The notes beneath the pieces are model-generated. The model worked only from the letters and a program-made list of their open reading frames with translations, did not search any database and was not told where the DNA came from. A DNA stretch of 64,000 bases. It comes from Comamonadaceae bacterium PBBC1 (GTDB lineage Bacteria; Pseudomonadota; Gammaproteobacteria; Burkholderiales; Burkholderiaceae_C). Positions 1 to 8,322 of this stretch are shown piece after piece (the first letter of the stretch is position 1; each line of letters starts with the position of its first letter). The translations under genes were made by a program, and so were the position numbers. Location: the NCBI GenBank assembly GCA_002256145.1, contig NKIP01000012.1:58462-122461 (forward strand), in the 5' to 3' direction.

Positions 1-815
1 ATGTCGGTCTGCGCGGCGGCAATGCCTGCGGCTTTCAAGGTTTGCAAGGCCAGTGCCTCGCACACCAGCAAGTCGCGCCAGCGCTGGTCGGCCGAGGCAT
101 CACCTGCGGGCGAGAACTTGACCAGCACAGGCACGCCATGGGTCACGGCGCAAAACTTGGGTTGCTCACCACCTGCGCTGGAGCCCGGTGCTGCGCTGCC
201 CAGGGCTAGCAGGGCCAGACGCGGGTAGTCTTGAACAGGTTCACTCACCACCGGGGCGGCGCTGCGGCTGGGTGGCAGGGCCAGGTAACGGTCGAGCGAG
301 GCGCTGCCGATCAGCAGGTTGCCGGGCAAGTCTTCACCGGCACGCACCAGCGCCAGCAGGATGTGGTCATCGCTCCAGTGCGCCAAATGCGGGGGCAAGG
401 CCAACTCGGGGTGCGCTTGGGCAAAAGCCCGACCCATAAAGCCTTGGGGACGGGTGTCCATCAAAAACCAAGGCAAGCTGGGGTGAAACTCACTGCGGCC
501 ATGGGCCTTGTCAGCTTCGTCCATCCAAAAACCGCCTCCGGGCAGCGGGTACAAGGTGCCAAAGTTTTGCAGCTCGCCACTGAGCAGCACTTGGTGGATG
601 AGCACCTGCCGCCCCACACCCGGCACATCGCGTGGCAACAAATAACGTTGCGCCCTGGCAGCGCCGACCTTGACCACTTGGCCTGATGCCAACAAGGGCG
701 CAAGCAAACGCGAGACGGTGGGCTGGCTCACGCCCAGCTGCACCTGCAGCTCGGGGCTGCTGGCATGGCCGTTGTGGCGTCGCAGGATCGCGATCAGGGT
801 GTCTGCGGGGTTCAT
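1..815 (-). CDS. yjjJ: HipA-family kinase of the YjjJ type (partial, C-terminus beyond left edge)
   Basis: Translating the minus strand from the ATG at 815 gives an open frame to the window edge (about 271 residues). The first 60 residues are a winged-helix DNA-binding region (ILRRHNGHASSPELQ, then SQPTVSRLLAPLL). After this comes a HipA-like N-lobe with the stretch GSSAGGEQPKFCAV followed by VLVKFSP, the ATP-binding region of HipA-type Ser/Thr kinases. YjjJ of E. coli is a stand-alone HipA-like toxin with its own HTH, which fits the missing separate HipB antitoxin: no small HTH gene lies upstream. The catalytic Asp and metal-binding motifs would be past the left edge, so activity cannot be judged. 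The start is supported by an inverted repeat over the start codon that could be its own operator. The YjjJ assignment is by remembered motif order. Confidence 0.8.
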   Translation of the reverse strand, partial: MNPADTLIAILRRHNGHASSPELQVQLGVSQPTVSRLLAPLLASGQVVKVGAARAQRYLLPRDVPGVGRQVLIHQVLLSGELQNFGTLYPLPGGGFWMDEADKAHGRSEFHPSLPWFLMDTRPQGFMGRAFAQAHPELALPPHLAHWSDDHILLALVRAGEDLPGNLLIGSASLDRYLALPPSRSAAPVVSEPVQDYPRLALLALGSAAPGSSAGGEQPKFCAVTHGVPVLVKFSPAGDASADQRWRDLLVCEALALQTLKAAGIAAAQTD

Positions 816-846
816 TGAATGGATATATGAATAGATATTTCAATGA
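812..846. promoter_or_regulatory. Inverted repeat over the yjjJ-like start codon (candidate operator)
   Basis: TCATTGAA at 812-819 and its reverse complement TTCAATGA at 839-846 are separated by 19 nt of AT-rich sequence containing ATATATGAATAGATAT. The left arm overlaps the start codon of the HipA/YjjJ-like gene, whose product carries a winged-helix domain. This suggests autorepression, as is usual for hip loci. The function is inferred; only the repeat is seen. Confidence 0.45.
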
Positions 847-884
847 TACAACGCATTCAAGTTCTTGTATTTAAATGAATATTT

Positions 885-1007
885 TCAGAATTTGATAACA
901 ACCAGGAATTTCAATGGCGTGGTTTTACCGACCTGGCGCGGACCGGTAAGGAACACCATTTTGTGGGCCAGATCGGCCTGCACACGGTCATCAAGGTAGC
1001 GTTTCAC
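885..1007 (-). pseudogene. Relic of an AAA ATPase (AAA_14/DUF4143 type), N-terminus only
   Basis: A GTG-initiated frame on the minus strand reads VKRYLDDRVQADLAHKMVF followed by LTGPRQVGKTT and then runs out at a TGA after 40 codons. LTGPRQVGKTT is the typical Walker A of the AAA_14/DUF4143 family of about 380-400 residues, and the preceding residues match how these proteins begin. Everything after the P-loop is missing, so this is a truncated remnant. The remaining 816-1157 sequence holds no other gene I can recognise. Confidence 0.6.
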
Positions 1008-1157
1008 GCCGCCATTTTTCGACTTTTTTACAGGACTTTGACAAATAGTCGCAACTTTTATTCAAAGTACTGCATAAAAGTCGTAAATCTGGTGCGGCAG
1101 TACCCATGTCGCACCAGGGCCAAGACAGGCCCAGCCCCCTCAGCGACGCCACCTCTC

Positions 1158-2111
1158 TCAGCGCACCCGGTCCACCAACTGCTTCATCAAGTTGGCCACC
1201 GTTTTGTCCGCACTGTTGATCGAATAGACCTCGGACATGTGGCTGTGGCCCATGAGTTTGTAGAGGCCCGGGCATTTGCCAGCCTTGCACAAGGCGGTGT
1301 TGAGTTGTTCGCTTTGGCGATGGAAATCGGGCGGGTCCAGCTCGGCATAGGCCAACAGCAAGGGCACCTTGGCCGCCACCAGGCCGGGCACGGCCGATCG
1401 GGCAGGGTATTGCGCGGCGTCTTTTCCAAAGTAGGCTTGCAGGGGCGGGTTGGACTCTGCCGTTGACGGGTCAAAGAGGCCCGAGAGCAGAACGGCACCG
1501 GCCAGGCCCGAGCCGGGCACGACATGGAACTGCGGGTGCGCCACGTATTGCGCCACATGGGCAGCACCTGCCGAATGGCCCATGAGGATGATGCGCTGGG
1601 GGTTACCACCGCTGGCAGCGATGTTCTCGCGCACCCACTTCAGGGCGGACTGGATGTCTTGCTGCGCCGCTGGCCAGGGGTGGGCTGGGGCCAGGCGGTA
1701 GGTCATGTTGACGCCGACCATGCCCTGGCGCACGGCCCACAGCATGATGTTGTCGTAAAACGGGCTGTCACCGGTGCGGCGTTCGCCACGCATGAAGGCA
1801 CCGCCATGCACGAACACCAGCACGGGCTGGCCCGCTTGCGGTTTGTCGGGGGTGAACACGTCCAGCAGGTTTCGGGCGTCGGTGCCATAACGCACGTCGC
1901 GACGCACCTGCACGCCCGCATAAGGCTCGCGCTCGGCCAGCGGGGCATAGAGTTTTTCGGTGGGCGGCGGCGCAACGACCGGACCGATTTTGAGCAGTTC
2001 AGCGGCGATCTGTGGCGAGACGACCGAAGGCACTTCGACGGTTTTTGAAGCGGGGACGGCGGCGCATCCTGCCAAAGACAAAGCCACGAGGGCTCCGAGA
2101 AATGTACGCAT
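1158..2111 (-). CDS. Alpha/beta-hydrolase (BD-FAE/esterase type) lipoprotein
   Basis: A 317-residue lipoprotein: signal peptide 1-15 with lipobox LAGC (Cys16), then an alpha/beta-hydrolase of the HSL/BD-FAE carboxylesterase group. Visible catalytic parts are the oxyanion HGG (102-104), the nucleophile Ser180 in GHSAGA, the likely acid Asp259 in AELDPPD and a C-terminal His (289 or 291) in GHSHMSE. It probably hydrolyses short-chain or aromatic esters at the outer or periplasmic face of a membrane; the substrate is unknown. The start at 2111 was chosen over the upstream ATG at 2222 because it opens the lipoprotein signal and has an AGGAG sequence just upstream. It lies downstream of and co-directional with the acetoacetyl-CoA synthetase, separated by a REP-like hairpin. 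Confidence 0.85.
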   Translation of the reverse strand: MRTFLGALVALSLAGCAAVPASKTVEVPSVVSPQIAAELLKIGPVVAPPPTEKLYAPLAEREPYAGVQVRRDVRYGTDARNLLDVFTPDKPQAGQPVLVFVHGGAFMRGERRTGDSPFYDNIMLWAVRQGMVGVNMTYRLAPAHPWPAAQQDIQSALKWVRENIAASGGNPQRIILMGHSAGAAHVAQYVAHPQFHVVPGSGLAGAVLLSGLFDPSTAESNPPLQAYFGKDAAQYPARSAVPGLVAAKVPLLLAYAELDPPDFHRQSEQLNTALCKAGKCPGLYKLMGHSHMSEVYSINSADKTVANLMKQLVDRVR

Positions 2112-2170
2112 GAGGCTGTCTCCTGTGAATTCGGGGCGATGTGGGGTGATGTGGGGTGATGTGCAAAACG

Positions 2171-2200
2171 CCATCGCGGCGAGGGCGCCGCTCCCACAAA
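2171..2200. repeat. REP-like palindromic element
   Basis: The minus strand reads TGTGGGAGCGGCGCCCTCGC followed by CGCGATGG; the core forms a GCGGCG/CGCCGC stem around AGGG (2176-2191). The same TGTaGGAGCG...CGCGAT pattern recurs at 5410, 18172, 18221, 63811 and 63857, so it is a dispersed family. It sits between the acetoacetyl-CoA synthetase and esterase genes and may also attenuate transcription. Confidence 0.7.
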
Positions 2201-2260
2201 AAAGCGTTATTGCAATCACCATCGGACCGGCTCAATGGCCAGATCAAAAGCGCCTGCGGA

Positions 2261-4369
2261 TCAAGCCTTGGCCAAATGCGCTTTGGCCAGAGCCACATAC
2301 CAATCCAGACACCCCGGGTTGGCCATGGCGTCCTTGTTGACCACCTTTTCCAGCGGCTGACCGAGCATGAGTTTCTTGATCGGCAGCTCCTGCTTTTTGC
2401 CGGACAGCGTTCGTGGAATCTCAGCCACCTGGAAAATTTCGTTCGGGATAAAGCGTGGGCTGAGCGCCACTTTGATGGCGTTGTTGAGCTTGGCCTGAAG
2501 CGCGTCGTCGAGTGTGGTGCCGGGGCGCAGCACCACAAACAGGGGCATGTAGCTTTCTTTGCCCAGGTATTCCAGGTCCACCACCATCGAGTCCATGACT
2601 TCAGGCAGCGCCTCGACGGCGCTGTACAACTCGCTGGTGCCCATGCGCAGGCCGTAGCGGTTGATGGTGGCGTCGCTGCGGCCAAAGATCACGCAGCCTT
2701 CGCCTTGGCCCTTGGTTTCTGGGTCACCGCTGCCAATGCGCAGCCAGTCGCCGTGCCGCCAGACGCCGCCCATGCTGGCCGGGCCGTCACCGCCACCGGG
2801 CATGCGGCCGTGGCCTGCGGGGTACATCTCGAAGTAGCTGGCCAAGTAGCGGGCGTTGTTCTGGTCACCCCAAAAGTACAGCGGCATCGACGGGATGGGC
2901 TGGGTGCAAACCAGCTCGCCCACTTCGCCTTTGACCGGCTCGCCCGCTTCGTTCCAGGCCTCGACCGCGCAGCCGAGTTCGCGGCACTGCATGACGCCTG
3001 GCTCTTGCGGCAGCTCGCGGTGGCCGCCCAAAAAAGCCCCGGCAAAGTCGGTGCCGCCCGAGATGTTGCACCACCAAATGTCGGTGCCGATGTTCTTGAA
3101 TTGCGTTGTGCCCCAGCTTTGGGTCTCGGGCGACAAAGGCGATCCGGTCGTGCCCAAGGCGCGGACCCCCGACAAGTCGCCGCAGCGCGAGATGTCCACG
3201 CCCGCCTTTTGGCAGTTGGCAAAAAAGGCCGCACCCGCGCCGAAGAAACTCACCTTCTCATGCGCGGCCAAGCGCCACAAAATGCCCCAGTCGGGGTTGT
3301 CTTTGCTGCCGCCGGGGTTGCCGTCGTAAATCACGCAGGTCACGCCGTTGAGCAGGCCCGCGACTTGCGCGTTCCACATGACCCAGCCGGTGGAGCTGTA
3401 CCAGTGAAAGCGCTCGCCCCAGCTGTTGGGGTGGTAACTGCAGCCGATGTCGTTGTGCAAAATTTTGTTGGCCAGCGCCACGATCACCGTGCCGCCGTGG
3501 CCATGCACGATGGGCTTGGGCAAACCGGTGGTGCCGCTGGAGTAGACGATCCACAGCGGGTGGTCAAACGGCAACCACATCGGCTCAAAGGCCTGCACGG
3601 TGGCGTCGTCACGCGCGGTGATGGTGGACATCTGCACGCTGGCACCCACGGCGCAATGGGCCAGGTCGAGCGTGCCCAGGTTATCGTGCACGATGACGTG
3701 TTGCACGCTGGGCAAGGCGTCGCGCAGCTCTTGCACCACACCCATGCGGTCAAAGTCGCGCCCGCCGTAGCTCACGCCATCCACCGCAATCAATACTTTC
3801 GGCTCGATCTGCTTGAAGCGGTCGAGCACGGCGTGGGTGCCCATGTCGGGGGCGCAAATGCTCCAGACACCGCCCACGCTGGCGGTGGCCAAAAACGCCA
3901 CCATGGCTTCGGGGATGTTGGGCAAATAAGCCGCCACCCTGTCCCCCGGTTGCACACCCTGGGCCTGCAGGTGCAGCGCCATGGCCGCCACCTGGCGGCG
4001 CAACTCGGGCCAGGTCATTTCGCGGCGCAGGCCTTTTTCGTTGTGGCTGATGACGGCCAAAAACCCCGCCCCATGCGCGGGCTGCACATGCCGAAACACC
4101 TGTTGCGCGTAATTGGTCTGGGCCCCCGGGAACCACTTGGCCCCCGGCATGACGTTGCCCGCCAACACCGCCGTGTGCGGCGTGGGCGACTGGAAATCGA
4201 AATAATCCCAGATGCTTTGCCAAAACGCATCGAGCTCGGTGACCGACCAGCGCCAGAGGTCGTTGTAGGTGTCAAAGCTCAGGCCGCGCTCATCGCGCAG
4301 CCAGTTTTGGTAGAGCCTGATCTGGGGCAGATAGGGGGCAGAAGCGGTGGGTCGTGTCGCGGTGTTCAT
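2261..4369 (-). CDS. Acetoacetyl-CoA synthetase (acetoacetate--CoA ligase)
   Basis: About 702 residues, the usual length for acetoacetate--CoA ligases of the ANL (acyl-adenylating) superfamily, which convert acetoacetate, ATP and CoA to acetoacetyl-CoA in the cytoplasm. Visible motifs: an N-terminal ACAS-type region (LYQNWLRDERGLSFDTYNDL), the phosphate-binding loop IVYSSGTTGLPKPIVHGHGG, the adenylate-binding WWCNISGGTDF, the hinge region GRSDATINRYGLRMGTSE and the C-terminal catalytic-lysine region LSGKKQELPIKKL. The start at 4369 is preceded by GGAG; an in-frame ATG at 4393 would add eight residues. Its likely role is ketone-body or polyhydroxyalkanoate-related acetoacetate use. The family is clear; acetoacetate specificity is inferred from length and motifs. 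Confidence 0.9.
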   Translation of the reverse strand: MNTATRPTASAPYLPQIRLYQNWLRDERGLSFDTYNDLWRWSVTELDAFWQSIWDYFDFQSPTPHTAVLAGNVMPGAKWFPGAQTNYAQQVFRHVQPAHGAGFLAVISHNEKGLRREMTWPELRRQVAAMALHLQAQGVQPGDRVAAYLPNIPEAMVAFLATASVGGVWSICAPDMGTHAVLDRFKQIEPKVLIAVDGVSYGGRDFDRMGVVQELRDALPSVQHVIVHDNLGTLDLAHCAVGASVQMSTITARDDATVQAFEPMWLPFDHPLWIVYSSGTTGLPKPIVHGHGGTVIVALANKILHNDIGCSYHPNSWGERFHWYSSTGWVMWNAQVAGLLNGVTCVIYDGNPGGSKDNPDWGILWRLAAHEKVSFFGAGAAFFANCQKAGVDISRCGDLSGVRALGTTGSPLSPETQSWGTTQFKNIGTDIWWCNISGGTDFAGAFLGGHRELPQEPGVMQCRELGCAVEAWNEAGEPVKGEVGELVCTQPIPSMPLYFWGDQNNARYLASYFEMYPAGHGRMPGGGDGPASMGGVWRHGDWLRIGSGDPETKGQGEGCVIFGRSDATINRYGLRMGTSELYSAVEALPEVMDSMVVDLEYLGKESYMPLFVVLRPGTTLDDALQAKLNNAIKVALSPRFIPNEIFQVAEIPRTLSGKKQELPIKKLMLGQPLEKVVNKDAMANPGCLDWYVALAKAHLAKA

Positions 4370-4453
4370 GGGCTCCAGCGTATCAGCGGCCATGCACCGC
4401 TGTCACGCGCCACAAGACCGAAACATGCACCTAAGTGACAGTGCGCACAAGAC

Positions 4454-4795
4454 TCAAGCCGGCGACTTTTCGCAACGGCCCTGACCCGTGGCTTGGCCCC
4501 GAAAATCACTTTGCCACTGCAGCGCGACCAGATCGATCTGGATGCGCTCGTTATCCACGGCGGTCATCACACCGCTGGGCAAGAGAGAAAAGCCATAAGG
4601 CTCCACGCCGTCGATGCGCAAACGGCGCACGGCTTTGGCGTCCCAGTCGATGCGCACCTCACGCACCCAGGTGCTGCGTTGCGGCATGTAGGCCACCGCG
4701 CAAGTCAGGACCACCGACGAGGGGGCCGCCAAGGCCGAGCTGAACGCTGCCAAGCTCAACAGCCCCAAACTCAGGGTGTGGCCAAGCATGCGCAT
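4454..4795 (-). CDS. Small secreted protein of unknown function
   Basis: A 113-residue protein with a clear signal peptide (hydrophobic residues about 5-22, probable cleavage after ALA) and a mature domain containing two Cys. I recognise no family beyond a general resemblance to small hypothetical exported proteins of Comamonadaceae. The start ATG overlaps the stop of the upstream adenosyltransferase gene in a TGATG arrangement, which indicates translational coupling and supports this start over upstream in-frame ATGs. No functional link between the two is evident. Confidence 0.65.
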   Translation of the reverse strand: MRMLGHTLSLGLLSLAAFSSALAAPSSVVLTCAVAYMPQRSTWVREVRIDWDAKAVRRLRIDGVEPYGFSLLPSGVMTAVDNERIQIDLVALQWQSDFRGQATGQGRCEKSPA

Positions 4796-5361
4796 CAAGC
4801 CGCCGGGTCTTTTTGCATGCGCTGGCTTTTCCAGTACACGTCGTCGCCGCCGTTCATGCGGTTGAGCACACGGGCCAGCACAAACATCAGGTCCGACAGG
4901 CGGTTGAGGTATTGGCGCGGCGTGTCGTTCAAGGCCTCTTCGTTGCCCAAGGCCACACAAGCGCGCTCAGCGCGGCGGGCCACAGTGCGGCACACATGGG
5001 CTTGCGAAGCGCCGCGTGTGCCGGCGGGCAAGATGAACTCTTCGAGTTTGGGCAATTGCGCGTTGTACTTTTCAAGGGCCTCGTCCAGGGCCGCCACGGC
5101 CTCATCTTTGAGCAGCTCAAAGCCGGGAATGGACAGCTCGCCGCCCAGGTTAAAAAGTTGGTGCTGCACCTCGACCAGCACCTCGCGCACATCGGCGGGC
5201 ATGTCTTCGCACAGCAGCAAACCGATGTGAGAGTTCAGCTCATCGACCTCGCCCATGGCGTGCACGCGCAGGCTGTTTTTGGACACGCGCTGGTTGTTGC
5301 CCAGGCCGGTGGTGCCGTTGTCGCCGGTGCGGGTGGCGATTTGTGTGAGTCGGTTGCCCAT
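4795..5361 (-). CDS. Cob(I)alamin adenosyltransferase, PduO type
   Basis: A 188-residue protein that transfers the adenosyl group of ATP to cob(I)alamin to form adenosylcobalamin. It starts with the PduO-type nucleotide-binding segment TRTGDNGTTGLG and carries later conserved parts (GEVDELNSHIG, RTVARRAERA, NRLSDLMFVLARVLNR), all in the expected order and at full length. PduO enzymes act as trimers in the cytoplasm in cofactor biosynthesis or salvage. No cobalamin riboswitch is seen upstream. The downstream secreted-protein gene is translationally coupled to it. A REP-like hairpin lies between it and the divergent FAD-dehydrogenase gene. Confidence 0.93.
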   Translation of the reverse strand: MGNRLTQIATRTGDNGTTGLGNNQRVSKNSLRVHAMGEVDELNSHIGLLLCEDMPADVREVLVEVQHQLFNLGGELSIPGFELLKDEAVAALDEALEKYNAQLPKLEEFILPAGTRGASQAHVCRTVARRAERACVALGNEEALNDTPRQYLNRLSDLMFVLARVLNRMNGGDDVYWKSQRMQKDPAA

Positions 5362-5409
5362 GGAATTGCTCTCTTTTTGTGTTCGCTCAAGCGTGCAGGG
5401 TCAAAAAAT

Positions 5410-5434
5410 TGCCCACAGGGGTGGGCTCCTACAA
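5410..5434. repeat. REP-like palindromic element
   Basis: GCCCACAGGGGTGGGCTCCTACAA: the minus strand begins TTGTAGGAGCCCACC, the same head as the other REP-like copies, and the stem is GCCCAC/GTGGGC around AGGG. It lies in the divergent intergenic region between the adenosyltransferase and the FAD-dependent dehydrogenase. Confidence 0.6.
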
Positions 5435-5560
5435 AGAGGGTTGATTGTCGACCAAGTGGCTGCAACTTGTCTGACAGCGGACAGCAAGGCCTGTATTTGC
5501 GGCGTAAACTGCCGTTCAGCATGTCTGGCGGCCTTGCCCCGCCACCACCGGAGACACCCC

Positions 5561-6988
5561 ATGAACGCCCCCACCCCCGCCGCCCACTTGGCCCCCGAAA
5601 TCTCGCAACGCGCCGTACCCGAAGCGTTTTTGGCCGCCCTGAAGGCCCGTTTTGGCGACAACTGCTCCACCGCCTTGGTGGTACGCGAGCAACACGGCCG
5701 CGACGAGTCGGCCTTCACCCATGTGCCGCCACCGGCTGCGGTGGTGTTTGCCGAGTGCACACAAGACGTGGCCGATGCCGTCAAGCTGTGCGCCGAGCAC
5801 AAAGTGCCCGTCATTCCCTTTGGCGTGGGTTCGTCACTCGAAGGCCATTTGCTGGCGGTGCAAGGCGGCATCAGCATCGACCTGATGCGCATGAACAAGG
5901 TGCTGGCCGTCAATGCCGAAGACCTGACGGTGACGGTGCAGCCGGGCGTGACGCGCAAACAGCTGAATGAAGAAATCAAATCCACCGGGCTGTTTTTCCC
6001 GATCGACCCGGGCGCCGACGCGACCATTGGCGGCATGAGCGCCACCCGCGCCAGCGGCACCAACGCCGTGCGCTACGGCACCATGCGCGAGAACGTGCTG
6101 GCCCTGGAAGTGGTCACCTCGTCTGGCGAAGTCATCCGCACCGGCACCCGCGCCAAGAAGTCGAGCGCAGGCTACGACCTCACACGCCTGATGGTGGGCA
6201 GCGAAGGCACGCTGGGTGTGCTCACCGAAGTCACCGTGCGCCTGTACCCCCTGCCCGAAGCCATCTCGGCGGCCATTTGCTCTTTCCCCAGCATCGAAGC
6301 CGCTGTGCACACGGTCATCCAAACGATTCAGCTGGGTGTGCCGATTGCACGGGTGGAGTTGCTGGACCACAACAGCATACGCATGGTCAATGCCTACGCC
6401 AAACTGGGCCTGCGCGAAGAGCCCATGTTGCTGATGGAGTTTCACGGCTCACCCGCTGGTGTGAAAGAGCAAGCCGAGACGGTGCAGGAAATCGCCAGCG
6501 AGTTCGGCGGCAACGCCTTTGAATGGGCCACCACCCCCGAAGAGCGCACCCGCCTGTGGACCGCCCGCCACAACGCCTACTTTGCCGCGGTGCAAAGCCG
6601 GCCTGGCTGCCGCGCCATCAGCACCGACACCTGTGTGCCCATCAGCCGCCTGGCCGATTGCCTGCTCGACTCCATCACCGAGACCGATGCCAGCGGCATC
6701 CCCTACTTTTTGGTCGGCCATGTCGGCGACGGCAATTTCCACTTCGGTTACCTGATCGACCCCAACAACCCCGAGGAATGCGCCACGGCCGAAGCTTTAA
6801 ATCAGCAACTGGTCAACCGCGCCCTGCGCTTAGGGGGCACCTGCACGGGCGAGCACGGCATTGGCCTGCACAAGATGGACTTTTTGCGCACCGAAACCGG
6901 CGAAGGCGCCGTCGACATGATGCGTACCATCAAGCGGGCGCTGGACCCGCACAACATCATGAATCCGGGGAAAATTTTCTCGATGTGA
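5561..6988 (+). CDS. FAD-linked dehydrogenase of the D-lactate/glycolate type (GlcD/DLD family)
   Basis: 475 residues. The N-terminal half is a PCMH-type FAD-binding domain (VIPFGVGSSLEGH, then PGADATIGGMSATRASGTNA and RYGTMRENVLALEVV). The C-terminal half is the FAD-oxidase domain with HVGDGNFHFGY and the terminal EHGIGLHKMDFL segment. This architecture is that of D-lactate dehydrogenase (cytochrome) and D-2-hydroxyacid dehydrogenases, which oxidise 2-hydroxyacids and pass electrons to the respiratory chain. The ATG at 5561 was chosen because it opens the normal N-terminus; longer in-frame starts lie in the intergenic repeat region. No glcEF partners are adjacent, which favours the single-subunit D-lactate type, but the substrate is inferred. 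Confidence 0.88.
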   Translation: MNAPTPAAHLAPEISQRAVPEAFLAALKARFGDNCSTALVVREQHGRDESAFTHVPPPAAVVFAECTQDVADAVKLCAEHKVPVIPFGVGSSLEGHLLAVQGGISIDLMRMNKVLAVNAEDLTVTVQPGVTRKQLNEEIKSTGLFFPIDPGADATIGGMSATRASGTNAVRYGTMRENVLALEVVTSSGEVIRTGTRAKKSSAGYDLTRLMVGSEGTLGVLTEVTVRLYPLPEAISAAICSFPSIEAAVHTVIQTIQLGVPIARVELLDHNSIRMVNAYAKLGLREEPMLLMEFHGSPAGVKEQAETVQEIASEFGGNAFEWATTPEERTRLWTARHNAYFAAVQSRPGCRAISTDTCVPISRLADCLLDSITETDASGIPYFLVGHVGDGNFHFGYLIDPNNPEECATAEALNQQLVNRALRLGGTCTGEHGIGLHKMDFLRTETGEGAVDMMRTIKRALDPHNIMNPGKIFSM

Positions 6989-7019
6989 TGCCCAGGGGGT
7001 TTGCGCACGCAAAGCCGCT

Positions 7020-8189
7020 TCAGGCTTTGCGTGCCGTCAAGGCCCACAATGCCACGATCCCCACCAGCAGGCCCCAAAAAGCAGCCCCCACCCCCGCGAT
7101 GCTCAGGCCCGAAAGGGTCACCAGAAAAGTCAGCAAAGCCGCATCGCGGTGGCGCTCGTCTTTCATGGCTGTGGACAAACTCGACGCGATGGTCGAGACC
7201 AAGGCCAAGCCGGCAACGGCCAACACCATCGCCTTGGGAAATGCGGCCAGCAAGCTGACAATGGTGGCACCCGCCAAGCCCAAGAGAATGTAAAAAATGC
7301 CTGCTGCTGCCGAGGCCGTGTACCGTCGTGCGGGATCGGCATGCGCCTCACGGCCCATGCAAATGGCCGCCGTGATGGCCGCCAAATTGAGCGCATACCC
7401 GCCAAAGGGGGCCAGCAGCAAGGTGACCCCGCCAGTAACGCCGATCACGGGCGAAATCGGCGTGTTGTAACCCGCACTGCGCTGCGCTGCCACACCGGGC
7501 AAGTTTTGTGATGCCATGGTCACGATGAACAGCGGCAGGGCCACACTGACCATGGCGCTCAAACGCCAATCAGGTGAGACCCAGACCGGCGTGGCCCAAG
7601 CCCAGGCGATCTGGGCCACATTCAATTGACCCTGCAAAGCCGCCACCACCATGCCTACCGCCAGCACACAAGGCACCGCCCAACGGGGGAAAAAGCGACG
7701 GCCCATCAGGTACGCAGCCGCCATGCTGAGCACCAAGACCGGGGCTTGACCGACGGCCCCCACCGCATCCAGGGCAAAGCGGGCCAAAACCCCCGCCAAC
7801 AAGGCACTGGCCAAAGCCAAGGGAATCCGTGCCATCCACCGCTCAAACAGGCCGCTGTAGCCCACGCCCATGATGAGCAACGCACTCACGATGAACGCCC
7901 CTGTGGCTTCCGGCAGGGTCACGCCCTGCGTCACGGCCAACACCGCCGCACCGGGCGTTGACCATGCCGTCAACACCGGTTGCCGGTACCACAGGCTCAA
8001 GCCCAAACTGGTGCCGCCCATGCCCAATCCCAGCGCCCACATCCAAGAGGCCATTTGCGCCTCGTTGGCACCCAGGGCCTGTGCCGCCGCAAAAACAATG
8101 GCCGCTGAACTGGTGAACCCCACCAGCACAGCCACAAAGCCAGCAACGACCGTGGACAGCGACACATCGCGCAGCCATTTTTTCAACAT
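7020..8189 (-). CDS. BenE/YdcO-family benzoate/H+ symporter-like permease
   Basis: A 389-residue, highly hydrophobic integral membrane protein with about 12 predicted helices. Features typical of the BenE family are the N-terminal segment FVAVLVGFTSSAAIVFAAAQ, then AWSTPGAAVLAVTQG and the mid-protein PLFIVTMASQNLPGVA. Family members are proposed benzoate:proton symporters, but no benzoate catabolic genes are nearby, so the substrate is open. The start at 8189 was preferred to the track-initial ATG at 8285 because the first hydrophobic helix begins here and the extra 32 residues are not family-like. It is convergent with the FAD dehydrogenase, separated by about 30 nt. Confidence 0.88.
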   Translation of the reverse strand: MLKKWLRDVSLSTVVAGFVAVLVGFTSSAAIVFAAAQALGANEAQMASWMWALGLGMGGTSLGLSLWYRQPVLTAWSTPGAAVLAVTQGVTLPEATGAFIVSALLIMGVGYSGLFERWMARIPLALASALLAGVLARFALDAVGAVGQAPVLVLSMAAAYLMGRRFFPRWAVPCVLAVGMVVAALQGQLNVAQIAWAWATPVWVSPDWRLSAMVSVALPLFIVTMASQNLPGVAAQRSAGYNTPISPVIGVTGGVTLLLAPFGGYALNLAAITAAICMGREAHADPARRYTASAAAGIFYILLGLAGATIVSLLAAFPKAMVLAVAGLALVSTIASSLSTAMKDERHRDAALLTFLVTLSGLSIAGVGAAFWGLLVGIVALWALTARKA

Positions 8190-8322
8190 GGGGTTTTTCT
8201 CACAGAAGCCTTGCACCAGGCACGAGGATTTTTTGTCCTCGCACACCTCACCGCCAGGCGCAGGGTTCTGCGGCAAAACGGGCATCGCTGAAGTATGGCA
8301 CTGCGCGGTGTGCCGTTTGGCT

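Noticed and set aside
2156..4438. Long 760-codon open frame opposite the acetoacetyl-CoA synthetase.
   Set aside because: It is an antisense shadow caused by GC-rich codon usage; the product is His/Gly/Ala-rich with no domain.
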